A DNA stretch of 64,000 nucleotides from Mucilaginibacter flavus (GCF_030409315.1 NZ_JAUFPS010000043.1:119596-183595); one strand, 5' to 3'. Counted from the stretch's first letter, positions 16,693 through 26,457 are shown. The notes: generated by a model from the sequence alone, not told the origin. Numbers and translations are program-made.

Positions 16693-18093
16693 ATGTCTCA
16701 AATCACTAAAATTTGTTGTATCGGTGCTGGTTACGTCGGCGGACCAACCATGGCCATGATCGCAAAAAAATGCCCTCATATTACAGTAACAGTTGTTGAC
16801 CTTAACGAACAACGTATAGCGGCATGGAATGATCCGGATGTAGAAAACATCCCGGTTTATGAACCAGGCTTAAGCGAGGTTGTAGCAGAAGCCAGGGGCC
16901 GAAACCTATTCTTCTCCACAGATGTGGACGCGGCTATTCAAGGGGCACAAATGATTTTCATTTCAGTAAATACACCAACTAAAACTTATGGTGCTGGTAA
17001 AGGGCAGGCGGCAGATTTAAAATGGATTGAGCTTTGCGCAAGGCAAATTGCACGGGTATCAAAAGACAATAAAATAATCGTTGAAAAATCAACCTTGCCG
17101 GTAAGGACCGCGAGTGCCATAAAGGATATCCTTACGCATACAGGAAATGGCTCGCAGTTTCAAATTTTATCTAACCCCGAGTTTTTGGCTGAAGGTACCG
17201 CTGTAGAGGATTTGGATGCGCCTGATCGTGTTTTAATTGGTGGCGATAATACCCCCGAAGGACAAGCAGCTGTTCAGGCGCTGGTAGATGTTTACAACAA
17301 CTGGATTCCAAGGGAGCGCATCTTAACTACCAACGTTTGGTCGTCTGAGTTATCTAAATTAACAGCAAACGCGTTTCTTGCCCAGCGTGTATCTTCCATA
17401 AACTCCCTTACCGAACTTTGCGAAAAAACGGAAGCCGATGTTAATGAAGTTGCAAGGGCTATTGGTACAGATAGCCGTATAGGGCCTAAATTTTTAAAGG
17501 CCTCTGTTGGTTTTGGTGGTTCGTGCTTTCAAAAAGATATTTTAAACCTGGTATATATTGCCCGTACTTATGGCTTGCAGGAAGTGGCCGATTACTGGGA
17601 GCAGGTTATTATTATGAATGATCATCAGAAAAAGCGTTTTGCTAACCAAATGATCAGGGAGTTGTATAACACGGTTAATGGCAAAAAAATAAGCTTTTTG
17701 GGTTGGGCCTTTAAAAAAGATACCAACGATACCCGCGAATCGGCGGCGATTTATGTTGCAGATCACCTATTAAATGAGCAAGCTCAAATTATGGTTTATG
17801 ATCCTAAGGTATTAGAAGGGCAAATTTATTTCGACCTTAATTACCTGGGTACAAGAACCGCCGAAGAAAATAAACAAGGCCTTACCGTTATTAATGATCC
17901 TTACGAGGCTTGCAAAGGTGCTCATGCCATAGCGGTATTAACTGAATGGGATGAATTTAAAGATTACGATTGGCAAAAAATTTATGACAGCATGCTAAAA
18001 CCGGCAAAAGTATTTGATGGCCGTAATGTGCTTAATGCAAATAAATTAAGATCGATAGGTTTCATTGTACAATCTATAGGTACTAAAAGCTAA
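16693..18093 (+). CDS. UDP-glucose 6-dehydrogenase, animal-like type
   Basis: Oxidises UDP-glucose twice with NAD+ to UDP-glucuronate, a precursor of acidic polysaccharides. The 466 residues include ICCIGAGYVGGPT (N-terminal NAD site), SVNTPTKTYGAGKG, LSNPEFLAEGTA, the catalytic loop VGFGGSCFQKDILNLVY with Cys278, and FKKDTNDTRES. These segments match the long animal/plant UGDH subfamily (from memory of the human enzyme, whose Cys276 lies in the same loop) rather than the shorter E. coli Ugd. It sits between the fucose genes and an oxidase, apparently as a single transcription unit closed by the terminator at 18122-18153. Confidence 0.95.
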   Translation: MSQITKICCIGAGYVGGPTMAMIAKKCPHITVTVVDLNEQRIAAWNDPDVENIPVYEPGLSEVVAEARGRNLFFSTDVDAAIQGAQMIFISVNTPTKTYGAGKGQAADLKWIELCARQIARVSKDNKIIVEKSTLPVRTASAIKDILTHTGNGSQFQILSNPEFLAEGTAVEDLDAPDRVLIGGDNTPEGQAAVQALVDVYNNWIPRERILTTNVWSSELSKLTANAFLAQRVSSINSLTELCEKTEADVNEVARAIGTDSRIGPKFLKASVGFGGSCFQKDILNLVYIARTYGLQEVADYWEQVIIMNDHQKKRFANQMIRELYNTVNGKKISFLGWAFKKDTNDTRESAAIYVADHLLNEQAQIMVYDPKVLEGQIYFDLNYLGTRTAEENKQGLTVINDPYEACKGAHAIAVLTEWDEFKDYDWQKIYDSMLKPAKVFDGRNVLNANKLRSIGFIVQSIGTKS

Positions 18094-18121
18094 GCCCAAT
18101 ATTAGTATTGAATAGTAAAAT

Positions 18122-18153
18122 AAAAACGGGTCGACTTGTGTCAGCCCGTTTTT
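18122..18153 (+). terminator. Terminator after the UGDH gene
   Basis: Nine-bp outer stem AAAAACGGG / CCCGTTTTT (18122-18130 / 18145-18153), with further partial pairing inside and a T-run on the 3' arm. It starts 28 nt after the stop. The promoter of the next gene overlaps its 3' end. Confidence 0.75.
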
Positions 18154-18163
18154 TGTATTTTTG
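18136..18163 (+). promoter_or_regulatory. Candidate promoter of the hydroxyglutarate oxidase gene
   Basis: A TATTTTTG box (18156-18163) matches the Bacteroidota -7 consensus TAnnTTTG. A TTG 17 nt upstream (18136-18138) could serve as the -33 element. Start of transcription near 18170 would exclude the GTG at 18177 as a useful start and fits ATG 18225. Confidence 0.45.
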
Positions 18164-18224
18164 AAACACCTTAATTGTGCAGGCATGCATTAATATTGTT
18201 AAGGTTACAAGGAATAATCAACCT

Positions 18225-19442
18225 ATGGAAAATGCATATGACCTCGTTATTGTAGGTGGCGGTATAGTTGGTATGGCAACGGCCTACAAGATAAACACCC
18301 GCAATCCCGAAAAAAGGATACTGGTAATTGAAAAGGAAGGCGAAGTGGCCGCGCATCAAACGGGCCATAACTCGGGCGTTATACATTCTGGTATCTATTA
18401 CAAGCCTAACTCATACAAAGCCAAACTGTGTGTAGAAGGGCGACGCGAATTGGTGGCTTTTGCAAAAGAGCACAAAGTTCCTCATGACATTTGCGGAAAA
18501 GTAATTGTGGCTACCAAACAATCCGAATTGGAATACATGAACAAGGTATTTAATAACGGAATTGCCAATGGGGTAGAGGGTATTGAAAAGATAGGCGCAG
18601 AAAAGATCAAAGAGATTGAACCCTATTGTGTGGGTATTGAAGGTATTTGGGTACCCTGCACAGGTATTATAAGCTTTGCCGCGGTTACCCGTAAATATCG
18701 CGAATTGTTTGAAGCTCGTTTCCCGCAAAGTAAAGTATTAACCAATTGCGCGGCAAAAGCCTTTGAACATCATGAAGGCTACACAACCGTGGTAACCAGC
18801 AAAGGTAGTTTTAATGGCAAATATTTAATTACCGCAGGTGGTTTACAGGCCGATAGGCTTACAATGGGTGCAGGTGTACAAACCGATGCCCGGATAGTAG
18901 GCTTTAGGGGCGATTATTACGATTTAACAGAGCAAGGCAAAAGCAAGGTTAAAAACCTAATATACCCGGTACCTAACCCCGAATTTCCATTCCTGGGTGT
19001 GCATTTTACGCGTATGATTGATGGCACTGTAGAGTGTGGCCCTAACGCCGTTTTTGTATTTAAACGCGAGGGGTACAATAAAACAGATTTTTCGTTAGGC
19101 GATACCATTGAAGCATTAAAATTTAAAGGAACCTGGCAGTTGTTTTATAAGCATTGGCGTTTTGGATTGGATGAATATCAACGCGCCTTTTCAAAAAAGA
19201 AATTTTTAACAGGTTTACAGCAATTAATTCCAAGCTTAACAATGAACGATTTGCAGCCCGGTAGAGCGGGTGTGCGCGCTATGGCAATATCACCCGAGGG
19301 CGAAACTTTAGATGATTTTAAAATAGAAGCCAAAGATAACATGCTGCATGTATTAAACGCACCTTCTCCGGCTGCTACCGCGTCATTAGGTATTGGCAAT
19401 GCCATTGCCGATATGGCCGCCCAAAAATTCGGGTTTAATTAA
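18225..19442 (+). CDS. lhgO: L-2-hydroxyglutarate oxidase
   Basis: FAD-dependent oxidase/dehydrogenase of the DAO superfamily that turns L-2-hydroxyglutarate, a side product of metabolism, back into 2-oxoglutarate. From ATG 18225 it has 405 residues and starts MENAYDLVIVGGGIVGMATA with the FAD-binding GGGIVG at 11-16. EKEGEVAAHQTGHNSGVIHS and YYKPNSYKAKLCVEGRRE are characteristic of LhgO and its human homologue L2HGDH. A GTG at 18177 would add 16 residues before the fold and was not chosen. It is flanked by terminators on both sides, hence probably monocistronic, and seems unrelated to the glycan genes. Confidence 0.93.
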   Translation: MENAYDLVIVGGGIVGMATAYKINTRNPEKRILVIEKEGEVAAHQTGHNSGVIHSGIYYKPNSYKAKLCVEGRRELVAFAKEHKVPHDICGKVIVATKQSELEYMNKVFNNGIANGVEGIEKIGAEKIKEIEPYCVGIEGIWVPCTGIISFAAVTRKYRELFEARFPQSKVLTNCAAKAFEHHEGYTTVVTSKGSFNGKYLITAGGLQADRLTMGAGVQTDARIVGFRGDYYDLTEQGKSKVKNLIYPVPNPEFPFLGVHFTRMIDGTVECGPNAVFVFKREGYNKTDFSLGDTIEALKFKGTWQLFYKHWRFGLDEYQRAFSKKKFLTGLQQLIPSLTMNDLQPGRAGVRAMAISPEGETLDDFKIEAKDNMLHVLNAPSPAATASLGIGNAIADMAAQKFGFN

Positions 19443-19461
19443 TATCGATATTGTAATTTAT

Positions 19462-19505
19462 AACTAAAGGTCTGCAAAACTTATTTGCAGGCCTTTAGTT
19501 TTTTT
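19462..19505 (+). terminator. Rho-independent terminator after lhgO
   Basis: A 17-bp stem with one G-T wobble (19462-19478 / 19484-19500) and a 5-nt loop, followed by a run of T. It begins 20 nt after the lhgO stop. Confidence 0.9.
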
Positions 19506-19608
19506 ATGTAACAGGTTATTTACCTTTATTACAGCCATTAACCTTAACCGGGAATTAAACCATCGGCATTTAGGTTCGTCATAGAATTGTAATTGATAAT
19601 CTTTTGAT

Positions 19609-21504
19609 ATGAGATCAATAAAAAGCATCATTATACCGGTATTTGTATTGGCCGGAGGCTTGCTGGTATTTTCGTCTTTCTATAGGGGGCATAATGGCAG
19701 CGAGGTATCTAAATTCCCTTACAAACAAGCAGGTTTAACTAAACAACAGGCAGTGGCGCATTTGCTAAACCGGTTTACATATGGTGCTAAACCTGGCGAA
19801 GTTGAGGAAGTTGCCGGCGAAGGCCTGGAAAAATGGTTTAGCGCTCAATTAGATGCTAAACTCCCCGACGATTCACTAAATCAAATGTTAGACAAATTTG
19901 ATGCCCTTAAACTAACCAATGAGCAAATAGTAAATATATACCCACGCCCGGGCCTGGTTGCTCAAAAAGCGGTGAAGGAAGGGCTCATTAATAAGGATTC
20001 TGTTCAATCTAATAAGCCGGTCTACAAAAAAATTCTGCAGGATTACATGGAGCAAAACGGGTTGAAGCCCCAGCAGGAACTTTTCAGGCAGTTTATTAAC
20101 CAAAAAATATTACGGGCGGCCTACAGCGACAATCAGCTGCAGGAAGTAATGACCAGCTTTTGGTTTAATCACTTTAATGTATCCATCACCAAAAATGAAT
20201 GTGCCGAATTTATCCCGGATTATGAGCGTGATGTGATCCGCCCTAATGCGTTAGGCAAATTTGGCGATCTTTTATTGGCGACAGCTAAATCGCCGGCTAT
20301 GCTGTATTACCTTGATAATTTCAGCAGCTCGTCGGCCCTTGAACAAAAACCGCAAATAATGGCTATGAACATGGCCGATACCAGTAAACAGGCCATATTG
20401 CTCAATAAACTTAAAAAAGCAAGGCAGCAACGTGGGCTTAACGAAAATTATGCCCGCGAAGTGATGGAACTGCATACCCTGGGGGTAGATGGCGGATACA
20501 CCCAACAGGATGTTACCCAGGCAGCCAAAGTGCTTACCGGCTGGACAGTTTACCCTATGGGCGAATACGGCAAAGGAAACAATGTCATGAATGCTATAAA
20601 CAAGCGGGGTGAAAATAATGGCTTTGTACATGACGGTGATTTTCTGTTTATAGCTAACCGACATGATGGGAGCGAAAAAACGGTATTAGGTAAACACTTC
20701 GCAGGCAACGGAGGCTATGATGAGGGTGTGCAATTATTAAATATGCTGGCACATAACCCATCTACCGCCAAATTTATTTCACGTAAGCTGGCCGTGCGTT
20801 TTGTAAGCGATACGCCGCCGCAATCGCTGATTGATAAAATGGCTAAAACATTTTTGAATAGTGATGGCGATATTAAACGTGTATTGGTTACTATGGTTTC
20901 GTCACCGGAGTTTTGGTCGACTGGAGCTTTGCGTCAAAAAACCAAATCTCCGTTTGAATTGGCTATTAATACGGTACGCAGTTTAAACGCGCAGGTTACC
21001 CAGCCGTATCAGTTATATAACTGGATAAACCGCATGGGCGAAAAAGTTTACTATTACCAGGCACCTACAGGCTTTCCCGATAAAGGGCAATACTGGATAA
21101 ATACAGGAGCCTTGCTAAACCGGATGAATTTTGGTTTAGCATTCGCCTCCGGCCGTATTCCAGGCGTAAAGTTTGATCTGCTGAAATTGAATAACGGCCA
21201 TGAACCCGAAAGCGCCCAAGCCGCCCTGGTTACTTTTAGTAAAATCATCATGCCCGAGCGGCCTTTGGATAAAACCATTCAACAACTTAGCCCTATGCTT
21301 AACGATCCTCAATTAATGGTTAAGGTTGATAAGGCAAGCAACAGTACTTCGCCACCGGTAAAGGATGTGCTATCGATGACTGGCGACTCTAACGGGCGAA
21401 AGCCTAAAGCAGTTGTAACGCCCAAGGTTGATGAAACCAGGGCTTCAATGATGGCGCAGGTGGTGGGAATCATTATCGGATCGCCGGAATATCAAAGACG
21501 TTAA
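19609..21504 (+). CDS. DUF1800 family exported protein
   Basis: A 631-residue protein with an N-terminal export or anchor segment (about residues 5-25, IIIPVFVLAGGLLVFSSF). The body matches DUF1800: HLLNRFTYGAKPGEVEEV, MTSFWFNHFNVS, NENYAREVMELHTLGVDGGY, VTQAAKVLTGWTV and ISRKLAVRFVSD. The molecular function of the family is not known. It is very often paired with a DUF1501 gene, as here, where the partner starts 19 nt downstream. The C-terminal 60 residues are Ser/Thr/Lys-rich and look disordered until the last MMAQVVGIIIGSPEYQ segment, which is conserved in the family. Confidence 0.88.
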   Translation: MRSIKSIIIPVFVLAGGLLVFSSFYRGHNGSEVSKFPYKQAGLTKQQAVAHLLNRFTYGAKPGEVEEVAGEGLEKWFSAQLDAKLPDDSLNQMLDKFDALKLTNEQIVNIYPRPGLVAQKAVKEGLINKDSVQSNKPVYKKILQDYMEQNGLKPQQELFRQFINQKILRAAYSDNQLQEVMTSFWFNHFNVSITKNECAEFIPDYERDVIRPNALGKFGDLLLATAKSPAMLYYLDNFSSSSALEQKPQIMAMNMADTSKQAILLNKLKKARQQRGLNENYAREVMELHTLGVDGGYTQQDVTQAAKVLTGWTVYPMGEYGKGNNVMNAINKRGENNGFVHDGDFLFIANRHDGSEKTVLGKHFAGNGGYDEGVQLLNMLAHNPSTAKFISRKLAVRFVSDTPPQSLIDKMAKTFLNSDGDIKRVLVTMVSSPEFWSTGALRQKTKSPFELAINTVRSLNAQVTQPYQLYNWINRMGEKVYYYQAPTGFPDKGQYWINTGALLNRMNFGLAFASGRIPGVKFDLLKLNNGHEPESAQAALVTFSKIIMPERPLDKTIQQLSPMLNDPQLMVKVDKASNSTSPPVKDVLSMTGDSNGRKPKAVVTPKVDETRASMMAQVVGIIIGSPEYQRR

Positions 21505-21523
21505 CCATCAAAATTAAAAAACG

Positions 21524-22798
21524 ATGTTATCAAGAAGAGGATTTTTAAAAGCAGGTGGATTAACCCTGTTTGGCGTTGGTTTAATGGGGGGGATACCGGC
21601 TTTTATTGCCGAGGCTGCCGCGCAGGACAAAATCATTGCGCCTTATAAAAAAGGTAAAACCCTGGTGTGCATTTTTCAGCGCGGCGCGATGGATGGACTC
21701 ATGGCAGTCATTCCCTTTACAGATCAGTACCTTAAACAGGCTCGCCCCGGGTTGTTTATGGATGCCGCCAAAACAGGGAACGATAACCCATTGATTGATC
21801 TGGATGGCACGTTTGGTTTGCATCCATCTATGAAAGCTTTTGAACCGATGTTTAGGGAAAAAAGGTTAGGCATTGTACATGGCATAGGCTCGCCCAATAA
21901 TACCCACTCGCATTTTGACGCGCAAGACTATATGGAAAGTGGCACTCCATTTAATAAAGGTACCGCCAGTGGTTGGCTTAACCGGGCGGTGGGATTGTTA
22001 GGGCACGATGCTTTAACTCCTTTTACGGCTGTAAGCCTTACATCGGCCTTGCCGCGATCTTTTTATGGTGATAGCCCTGCTGTGGCTATTAGCAACCTGC
22101 AGGATTTTGCCTTGCAGATGCGTGGTAATCCAATGGGGGCTAACCTGGCGGCTAAGAGCTTTGAGGAGCTTTATGATCAAACCGCGCCCGGTTTATTGAA
22201 AGATACTGGCAAAGAAAGTTTTGATGCTTTAAAAATGCTGCAAAAGGCCGATATTAAAAACTATGCGCCTGCCAACGGAGCCGTTTACCCAAATTCGGCA
22301 TTGGGTAATTCATTGAAACAGATAGCGCAGTTAATAAAAATGAATGTGGGCTTAGAAGTTGCCTTTGCCGAATCAAATGGATGGGATACCCACTTTAACC
22401 AGGGCACAGGCAATGGTATTTTTGCCCGTAATGTAGCCGATTTGAGCAATAGCATGATGGCCTTCTGGACAGACATTGGCAGCAACTACCAGGACGATGT
22501 AACCGTAATGACCATGACCGAATTTGGCCGCACCGTTCACCAGAATGGAACAGGAGGTACTGATCATGGCCGGGCCTCCTGCAATTTTATTTTAGGTAAC
22601 GGCGTAAACGGAGGCTTAGTACATGGCAACATGCAACCGCTTGCAACAGAAAACCTGGAGGATGGCCGCGACTTAGCCGTTACCACCGATTTTAGAAATG
22701 TATTTAGCGAGGTAGCGGATAGGCACCTGAAAATAAATAATGATAAAGTTTTATTCCCGGATTTTGTAGCTAAACCAATAGGAGTGTTCAAAATATAA
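21524..22798 (+). CDS. DUF1501 family Tat-exported protein
   Basis: A 424-residue protein starting MLSRRGFLKAGGLTLFG, a twin-arginine signal (SRRGFLK) followed by a hydrophobic stretch and an alanine-rich cleavage region. This suggests export in folded form by Tat. Family markers include GSPNNTHSHFDAQDYMESG, NGWDTHFNQG, MTEFGRTVHQNG and TGGTDHGRASCNFILG. DUF1501 proteins resemble the alkaline phosphatase/sulfatase superfamily, and the conserved His and Asp residues here are consistent with a metal site, but no substrate is established. It is co-transcribed with the DUF1800 gene. Confidence 0.88.
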   Translation: MLSRRGFLKAGGLTLFGVGLMGGIPAFIAEAAAQDKIIAPYKKGKTLVCIFQRGAMDGLMAVIPFTDQYLKQARPGLFMDAAKTGNDNPLIDLDGTFGLHPSMKAFEPMFREKRLGIVHGIGSPNNTHSHFDAQDYMESGTPFNKGTASGWLNRAVGLLGHDALTPFTAVSLTSALPRSFYGDSPAVAISNLQDFALQMRGNPMGANLAAKSFEELYDQTAPGLLKDTGKESFDALKMLQKADIKNYAPANGAVYPNSALGNSLKQIAQLIKMNVGLEVAFAESNGWDTHFNQGTGNGIFARNVADLSNSMMAFWTDIGSNYQDDVTVMTMTEFGRTVHQNGTGGTDHGRASCNFILGNGVNGGLVHGNMQPLATENLEDGRDLAVTTDFRNVFSEVADRHLKINNDKVLFPDFVAKPIGVFKI

Positions 22799-22986
22799 AA
22801 GCCAAAATTAGCCTAAGGGATTGCCTCGCTATTACTAATATGTAAGTTTTTTTGTTCATGGGTAAACTGTTAGGATTTTAATAATTTATAATGAAACCAT
22901 AGCGTTATTTAAATTGTTAGTGTAATTTAGCATTAATCGTTGCGATTTCTATTGTGACATATTAAGGATAATTCTTAAAATTACAC

Positions 22987-24072
22987 ATGAACAAAAACTA
23001 TTATGCCATTATTATGGCAGGCGGAATAGGTAGCCGTTTTTGGCCTATTAGTCGTACTTCGTACCCTAAGCAGTTTATTGATATTCTGGGAACCGGTAAA
23101 ACCTTAATTCAAAATACCTACGAGCGTTTCCTTAAAGTTTGCCCCAAAGAAAATATTTATGTAGTAACCAACGAGAATTACACCAAGCTGGTGAAAACGC
23201 AGCTTCCGGATATGGAAGATCAGCAGATATTGACCGAGCCTGTAATGCGTAATACAGCCCCATGCGTTGCTTATGGTTGTTTTAAAATAGAAAGTTTAAA
23301 CGCCGACGCGGCCATTGTAGTAGCTCCCTCAGATCAGCAGATATTGGATGAAGATGCTTTTGTGAGCGCGATACTTAGATCTTTGGAAACCGCTACAACA
23401 AACGATTGCCTGGTAACTTTAGGTATTAAACCATCAAGGCCAGATACCGGTTACGGATATATTCAGTACACCGATAACACTATCAATGAAGATTTTCATA
23501 AAGTAAAAACCTTTACCGAAAAGCCTAATCTGGAGATAGCCAAAACGTTCATCCAAAGTGGCGATTTTTTATGGAACGCGGGTATATTCGTATGGTCGGC
23601 AAAGGCAATAGTAAAAGCATTTGAACAGCACTTACCCGAAATGAGCGAGATCTTTACCGATGCAAGACCATATTACAATACTGATAACGAAAGAGCGCAT
23701 ATAAACCATGCCTATCAGCAATGTATCAGCATTTCGATAGATTACGGGGTAATGGAAAAAGCAAACAATGTTTACGTATTGCCATCAGATTTTGGCTGGA
23801 GCGATTTAGGCACCTGGGCGTCAATTTATGACCTTGCCGAAAAAGACTACGTTGGCAACGCGGTAATTCCAGCTGAAAAGGTGATCATGTACGATTCATC
23901 AAACTGCATGGTAAACGTACCGGGCGAAAAGCTGGTGATTTTAAAAGGTCTGCATGACTTTATTGTAGTAGAAGCCAACAACACCCTGCTCATTTGCCCG
24001 CGCGATCAGGAGCAAAATGTAAAGCAGGTAGTAGCTGATGTGAAGAGTAAGTTTGGAGCGAAGTATATTTAG
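22987..24072 (+). CDS. manC: Mannose-1-phosphate guanylyltransferase
   Basis: Makes GDP-mannose from GTP and mannose 1-phosphate. The 361 residues contain IIMAGGIGSRFWPISR (nucleotide loop, AGGIGSRFWP at 11-20), YPKQF, VAPSDQQ, the FTEKPN active-site lysine and LWNAGIFVW. The bifunctional forms carry an extra phosphomannose isomerase domain; this protein is too short for that, so it is the single-function form. It has a 188-nt upstream spacer and a bidirectional terminator after it. It feeds gmd/fcl upstream in the same locus. Confidence 0.95.
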   Translation: MNKNYYAIIMAGGIGSRFWPISRTSYPKQFIDILGTGKTLIQNTYERFLKVCPKENIYVVTNENYTKLVKTQLPDMEDQQILTEPVMRNTAPCVAYGCFKIESLNADAAIVVAPSDQQILDEDAFVSAILRSLETATTNDCLVTLGIKPSRPDTGYGYIQYTDNTINEDFHKVKTFTEKPNLEIAKTFIQSGDFLWNAGIFVWSAKAIVKAFEQHLPEMSEIFTDARPYYNTDNERAHINHAYQQCISISIDYGVMEKANNVYVLPSDFGWSDLGTWASIYDLAEKDYVGNAVIPAEKVIMYDSSNCMVNVPGEKLVILKGLHDFIVVEANNTLLICPRDQEQNVKQVVADVKSKFGAKYI

Positions 24073-24115
24073 CCCCAGCCTTCAGAGGGAGAACTTTTGA
24101 ATGCGATATTTCTTA

Positions 24116-24154
24116 AACAAAGCCCATTTTCTTTAGTAAGAAATGGGCTTTGTT
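24116..24154. terminator. Bidirectional terminator between manC and cysN
   Basis: A 14-bp perfect stem (24116-24129 / 24141-24154; AACAAAGCCCATTT type) between convergent genes, 44 nt after the manC stop and 46 nt before the cysN stop. A- and T-rich flanks suit termination on both strands. Confidence 0.85.
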
Positions 24155-24199
24155 CATTAGAAGCACGTAAGTTAAAAATCTTCTTCTTTAGGGGGAGGC

Positions 24200-25444
24200 C
24201 TATAATAAAATAGTACCCGCGGCTACTGTTTCATTCGTTGCTTCATCAACCAATATGAGTGACCCTGTGATGCGGTTTTTGCGGTATTCATCAAAAACAA
24301 AGGGTTGAGTGGTGCGCAAACGTACACGGGCCATCTCGTTCATTTTTATATCGCCTGCATCTTCCTGTTTCTCCATGGTGTTAATATCAAGTTTGTAATA
24401 AACGTCCTTGATAATAGCCATAGCCTCACGTGTTGTGTTTTTAACAAAGTATTTAGCTCCGGGGCGCGGGCCGCGGGCAGCCATCCAGCAAAGCATAACT
24501 TCTATGTCTTGACTTACAAATGGTTCGCTTTCATTTTTTACAATCATATCACCGCGGCTTACATCAATATCATCCTCTAAGGTGATAGATACAGACATTG
24601 GCGCAAAAGCTTCTTCAACCGGGCCGCTAAAGGTATCGATAGATTTTATAGCCGATGTTAAGCCTGATGGTAACACAGTGATTTTGTCGCCAGGTTTAAA
24701 AATACCACCTGCAATACGGCCGGCGTAGCCACGGTAATCATGGTATTCATCTGCGTGCGGACGGATCACTGTTTGCACAGGGAAACGGGCATCCAGGTGA
24801 TTTTCATCGCTGCTGATGTGAATAGTTTCGAGGGTGTGCAACAAGCTTTCGCCTTTATACCATGTCATGTTTTCAGATTCGTTAACCACGTTATCGCCAT
24901 TAAGCGCGCTGATAGGTACAAAACGAATATCTGTTACATCAATCTTAGCTGCAAAATCCTCATACTGCTCAACAACCTTATTAAATACTTCTTCCGAGTA
25001 ATCAACCAGGTCCATTTTGTTAATACAAACAATAATGTGCGGAATTTTTAACAATGAAGCGATGAACGAGTGCCTGCAGGTTTGTTCAACAACACCTTTA
25101 CGGGCATCTATTAACACCAAGGCAACATTTGCGGTTGATGCGCCTGTAACCATATTGCGGGTATATTGAATATGGCCCGGGGTATCGGCAATAATAAATT
25201 TACGTTTTGGGGTAGCAAAGTAACGATAAGCCACATCAATAGTGATACCCTGCTCCCTTTCAGAACGCAAGCCATCGGTAAGCAGGGAAAGGTCAACATG
25301 CTCCAATCCTTTGCGCTCGCTTGATTTCCTTACGGCTTCCATCTGGTCCTCAAAAATGGATTTGGAATCGTAAAGTAATCTTCCTATAAGTGTGCTTTTG
25401 CCGTCATCTACACTGCCGGCTGTTGTAAAACGTAATAATTCCAT
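24200..25444 (-). CDS. cysN: Sulfate adenylyltransferase, large GTPase subunit
   Basis: GTP-hydrolysing subunit of ATP sulfurylase, which with CysD makes adenosine 5'-phosphosulfate. The 414 residues show the translation-factor-like G motifs GSVDDGKSTLIG (10-21), ADTPGH and CINKMD, plus the beta-barrel domains to the C-terminus. The protein ends at about the usual length of stand-alone CysN and carries no APS kinase (CysC) domain. It is 46 nt downstream of cysD on the same strand. No cysC, cysH or sulfite reductase is in the window. Confidence 0.95.
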   Translation of the reverse strand: MELLRFTTAGSVDDGKSTLIGRLLYDSKSIFEDQMEAVRKSSERKGLEHVDLSLLTDGLRSEREQGITIDVAYRYFATPKRKFIIADTPGHIQYTRNMVTGASTANVALVLIDARKGVVEQTCRHSFIASLLKIPHIIVCINKMDLVDYSEEVFNKVVEQYEDFAAKIDVTDIRFVPISALNGDNVVNESENMTWYKGESLLHTLETIHISSDENHLDARFPVQTVIRPHADEYHDYRGYAGRIAGGIFKPGDKITVLPSGLTSAIKSIDTFSGPVEEAFAPMSVSITLEDDIDVSRGDMIVKNESEPFVSQDIEVMLCWMAARGPRPGAKYFVKNTTREAMAIIKDVYYKLDINTMEKQEDAGDIKMNEMARVRLRTTQPFVFDEYRKNRITGSLILVDEATNETVAAGTILL

Positions 25445-25490
25445 TGTATATGTCTTGCAATTAGCCTACGCCAAATGCTTATTGATCAAA

Positions 25491-26396
25491 TTAAAAATAA
25501 CCTTGTTTTTTCCTGTCTTCCATTGAGGTATCTGAGCGTTTGTCGTCGCTGCGGTTACCACGCTCGGTACTACGGGTGGCCGATACTTCGGCAACAATTT
25601 TTTCCAGGGTATCCGCGTCAGATTCAATGCCACCGGTAATGGTGATATCGCCCAGGGTACGGAAACGCATCAGCTTGTTTTCAACAAACTCGCCATCGCG
25701 CAGTGACAAAAACTCGGATGCGGGTAGCCATGTACCATCACGATAAACGGCGTTGCGGTTATGTGCAAAGTACAAGGATGGGATATCGATGTTTTCCTGT
25801 AAAATATAGTTCCAGATATCCATTTCGGTCCAGTTACTTATCGGGAACACCCTAAAGTGTTCGCCCATACGTTTGCGACCGTTAAAGATATTCCAAAGCT
25901 CAGGGCGCTGGTTTTTAGGGTCCCACTGGCCAAACTCATCGCGGTGCGAAAAGAAACGCTCCTTCGAACGTGCTTTTTCTTCATCGCGGCGGGCACCACC
26001 AATGGCAGCATCTATTTTATGCTTTTCAATGGCATCAAGCAGGGTAACAATTTGTAATTCGTTACGGCTGGCATTAATGCCGCTTTCTTCAACAGCGCGG
26101 CCTTTATCAATAGCTTCCTGTACCGAGCCAACTATCAATTGCACCCCTAATTTTTCAACAAGGCTGTCCCTAAATTCCATCGTTTCCGGGAAGTTATGAC
26201 CAGTATCTATATGGATAAGTGGCATAGGGATTTTGGCAGGCCAGAAGGCTTTTTTTGCCAGGTGAGTAACTACAATAGAGTCTTTACCGCCCGAAAACAG
26301 TATAGCAGGTCTATCAAACTGGGCAACCACTTCCCTTATAACGTAAATGGCTTCAGATTCTAATTCCTGCAGATGAGTAAGAGAATATTTATGCAT
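25491..26396 (-). CDS. cysD: Sulfate adenylyltransferase, small catalytic subunit
   Basis: Catalytic subunit of ATP sulfurylase. The 301-residue PP-loop protein carries LFSGGKDSIVV (pyrophosphate-binding SGGKDS at 35-40), HIDTGHNFPETMEFRD, GGARRDEEKARSKERFFS and WTEMDIWNYI, all standard for CysD. It is the first gene of a cysDN operon read on the minus strand, preceded by a TAAATTTG box inside a palindrome at 26458-26475. Confidence 0.96.
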   Translation of the reverse strand: MHKYSLTHLQELESEAIYVIREVVAQFDRPAILFSGGKDSIVVTHLAKKAFWPAKIPMPLIHIDTGHNFPETMEFRDSLVEKLGVQLIVGSVQEAIDKGRAVEESGINASRNELQIVTLLDAIEKHKIDAAIGGARRDEEKARSKERFFSHRDEFGQWDPKNQRPELWNIFNGRKRMGEHFRVFPISNWTEMDIWNYILQENIDIPSLYFAHNRNAVYRDGTWLPASEFLSLRDGEFVENKLMRFRTLGDITITGGIESDADTLEKIVAEVSATRSTERGNRSDDKRSDTSMEDRKKQGYF

Positions 26397-26457
26397 GGTA
26401 CCTTAAAAACCCGCTAAATCCACCTAAATAGTAGTATTTAGCATTTAAACTGCAATA

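Noticed and set aside
18177..18224. GTG start extension of lhgO
   Set aside because: It lies only a few bases from the inferred transcription start and precedes the fold; ATG 18225 gives the typical N-terminus.
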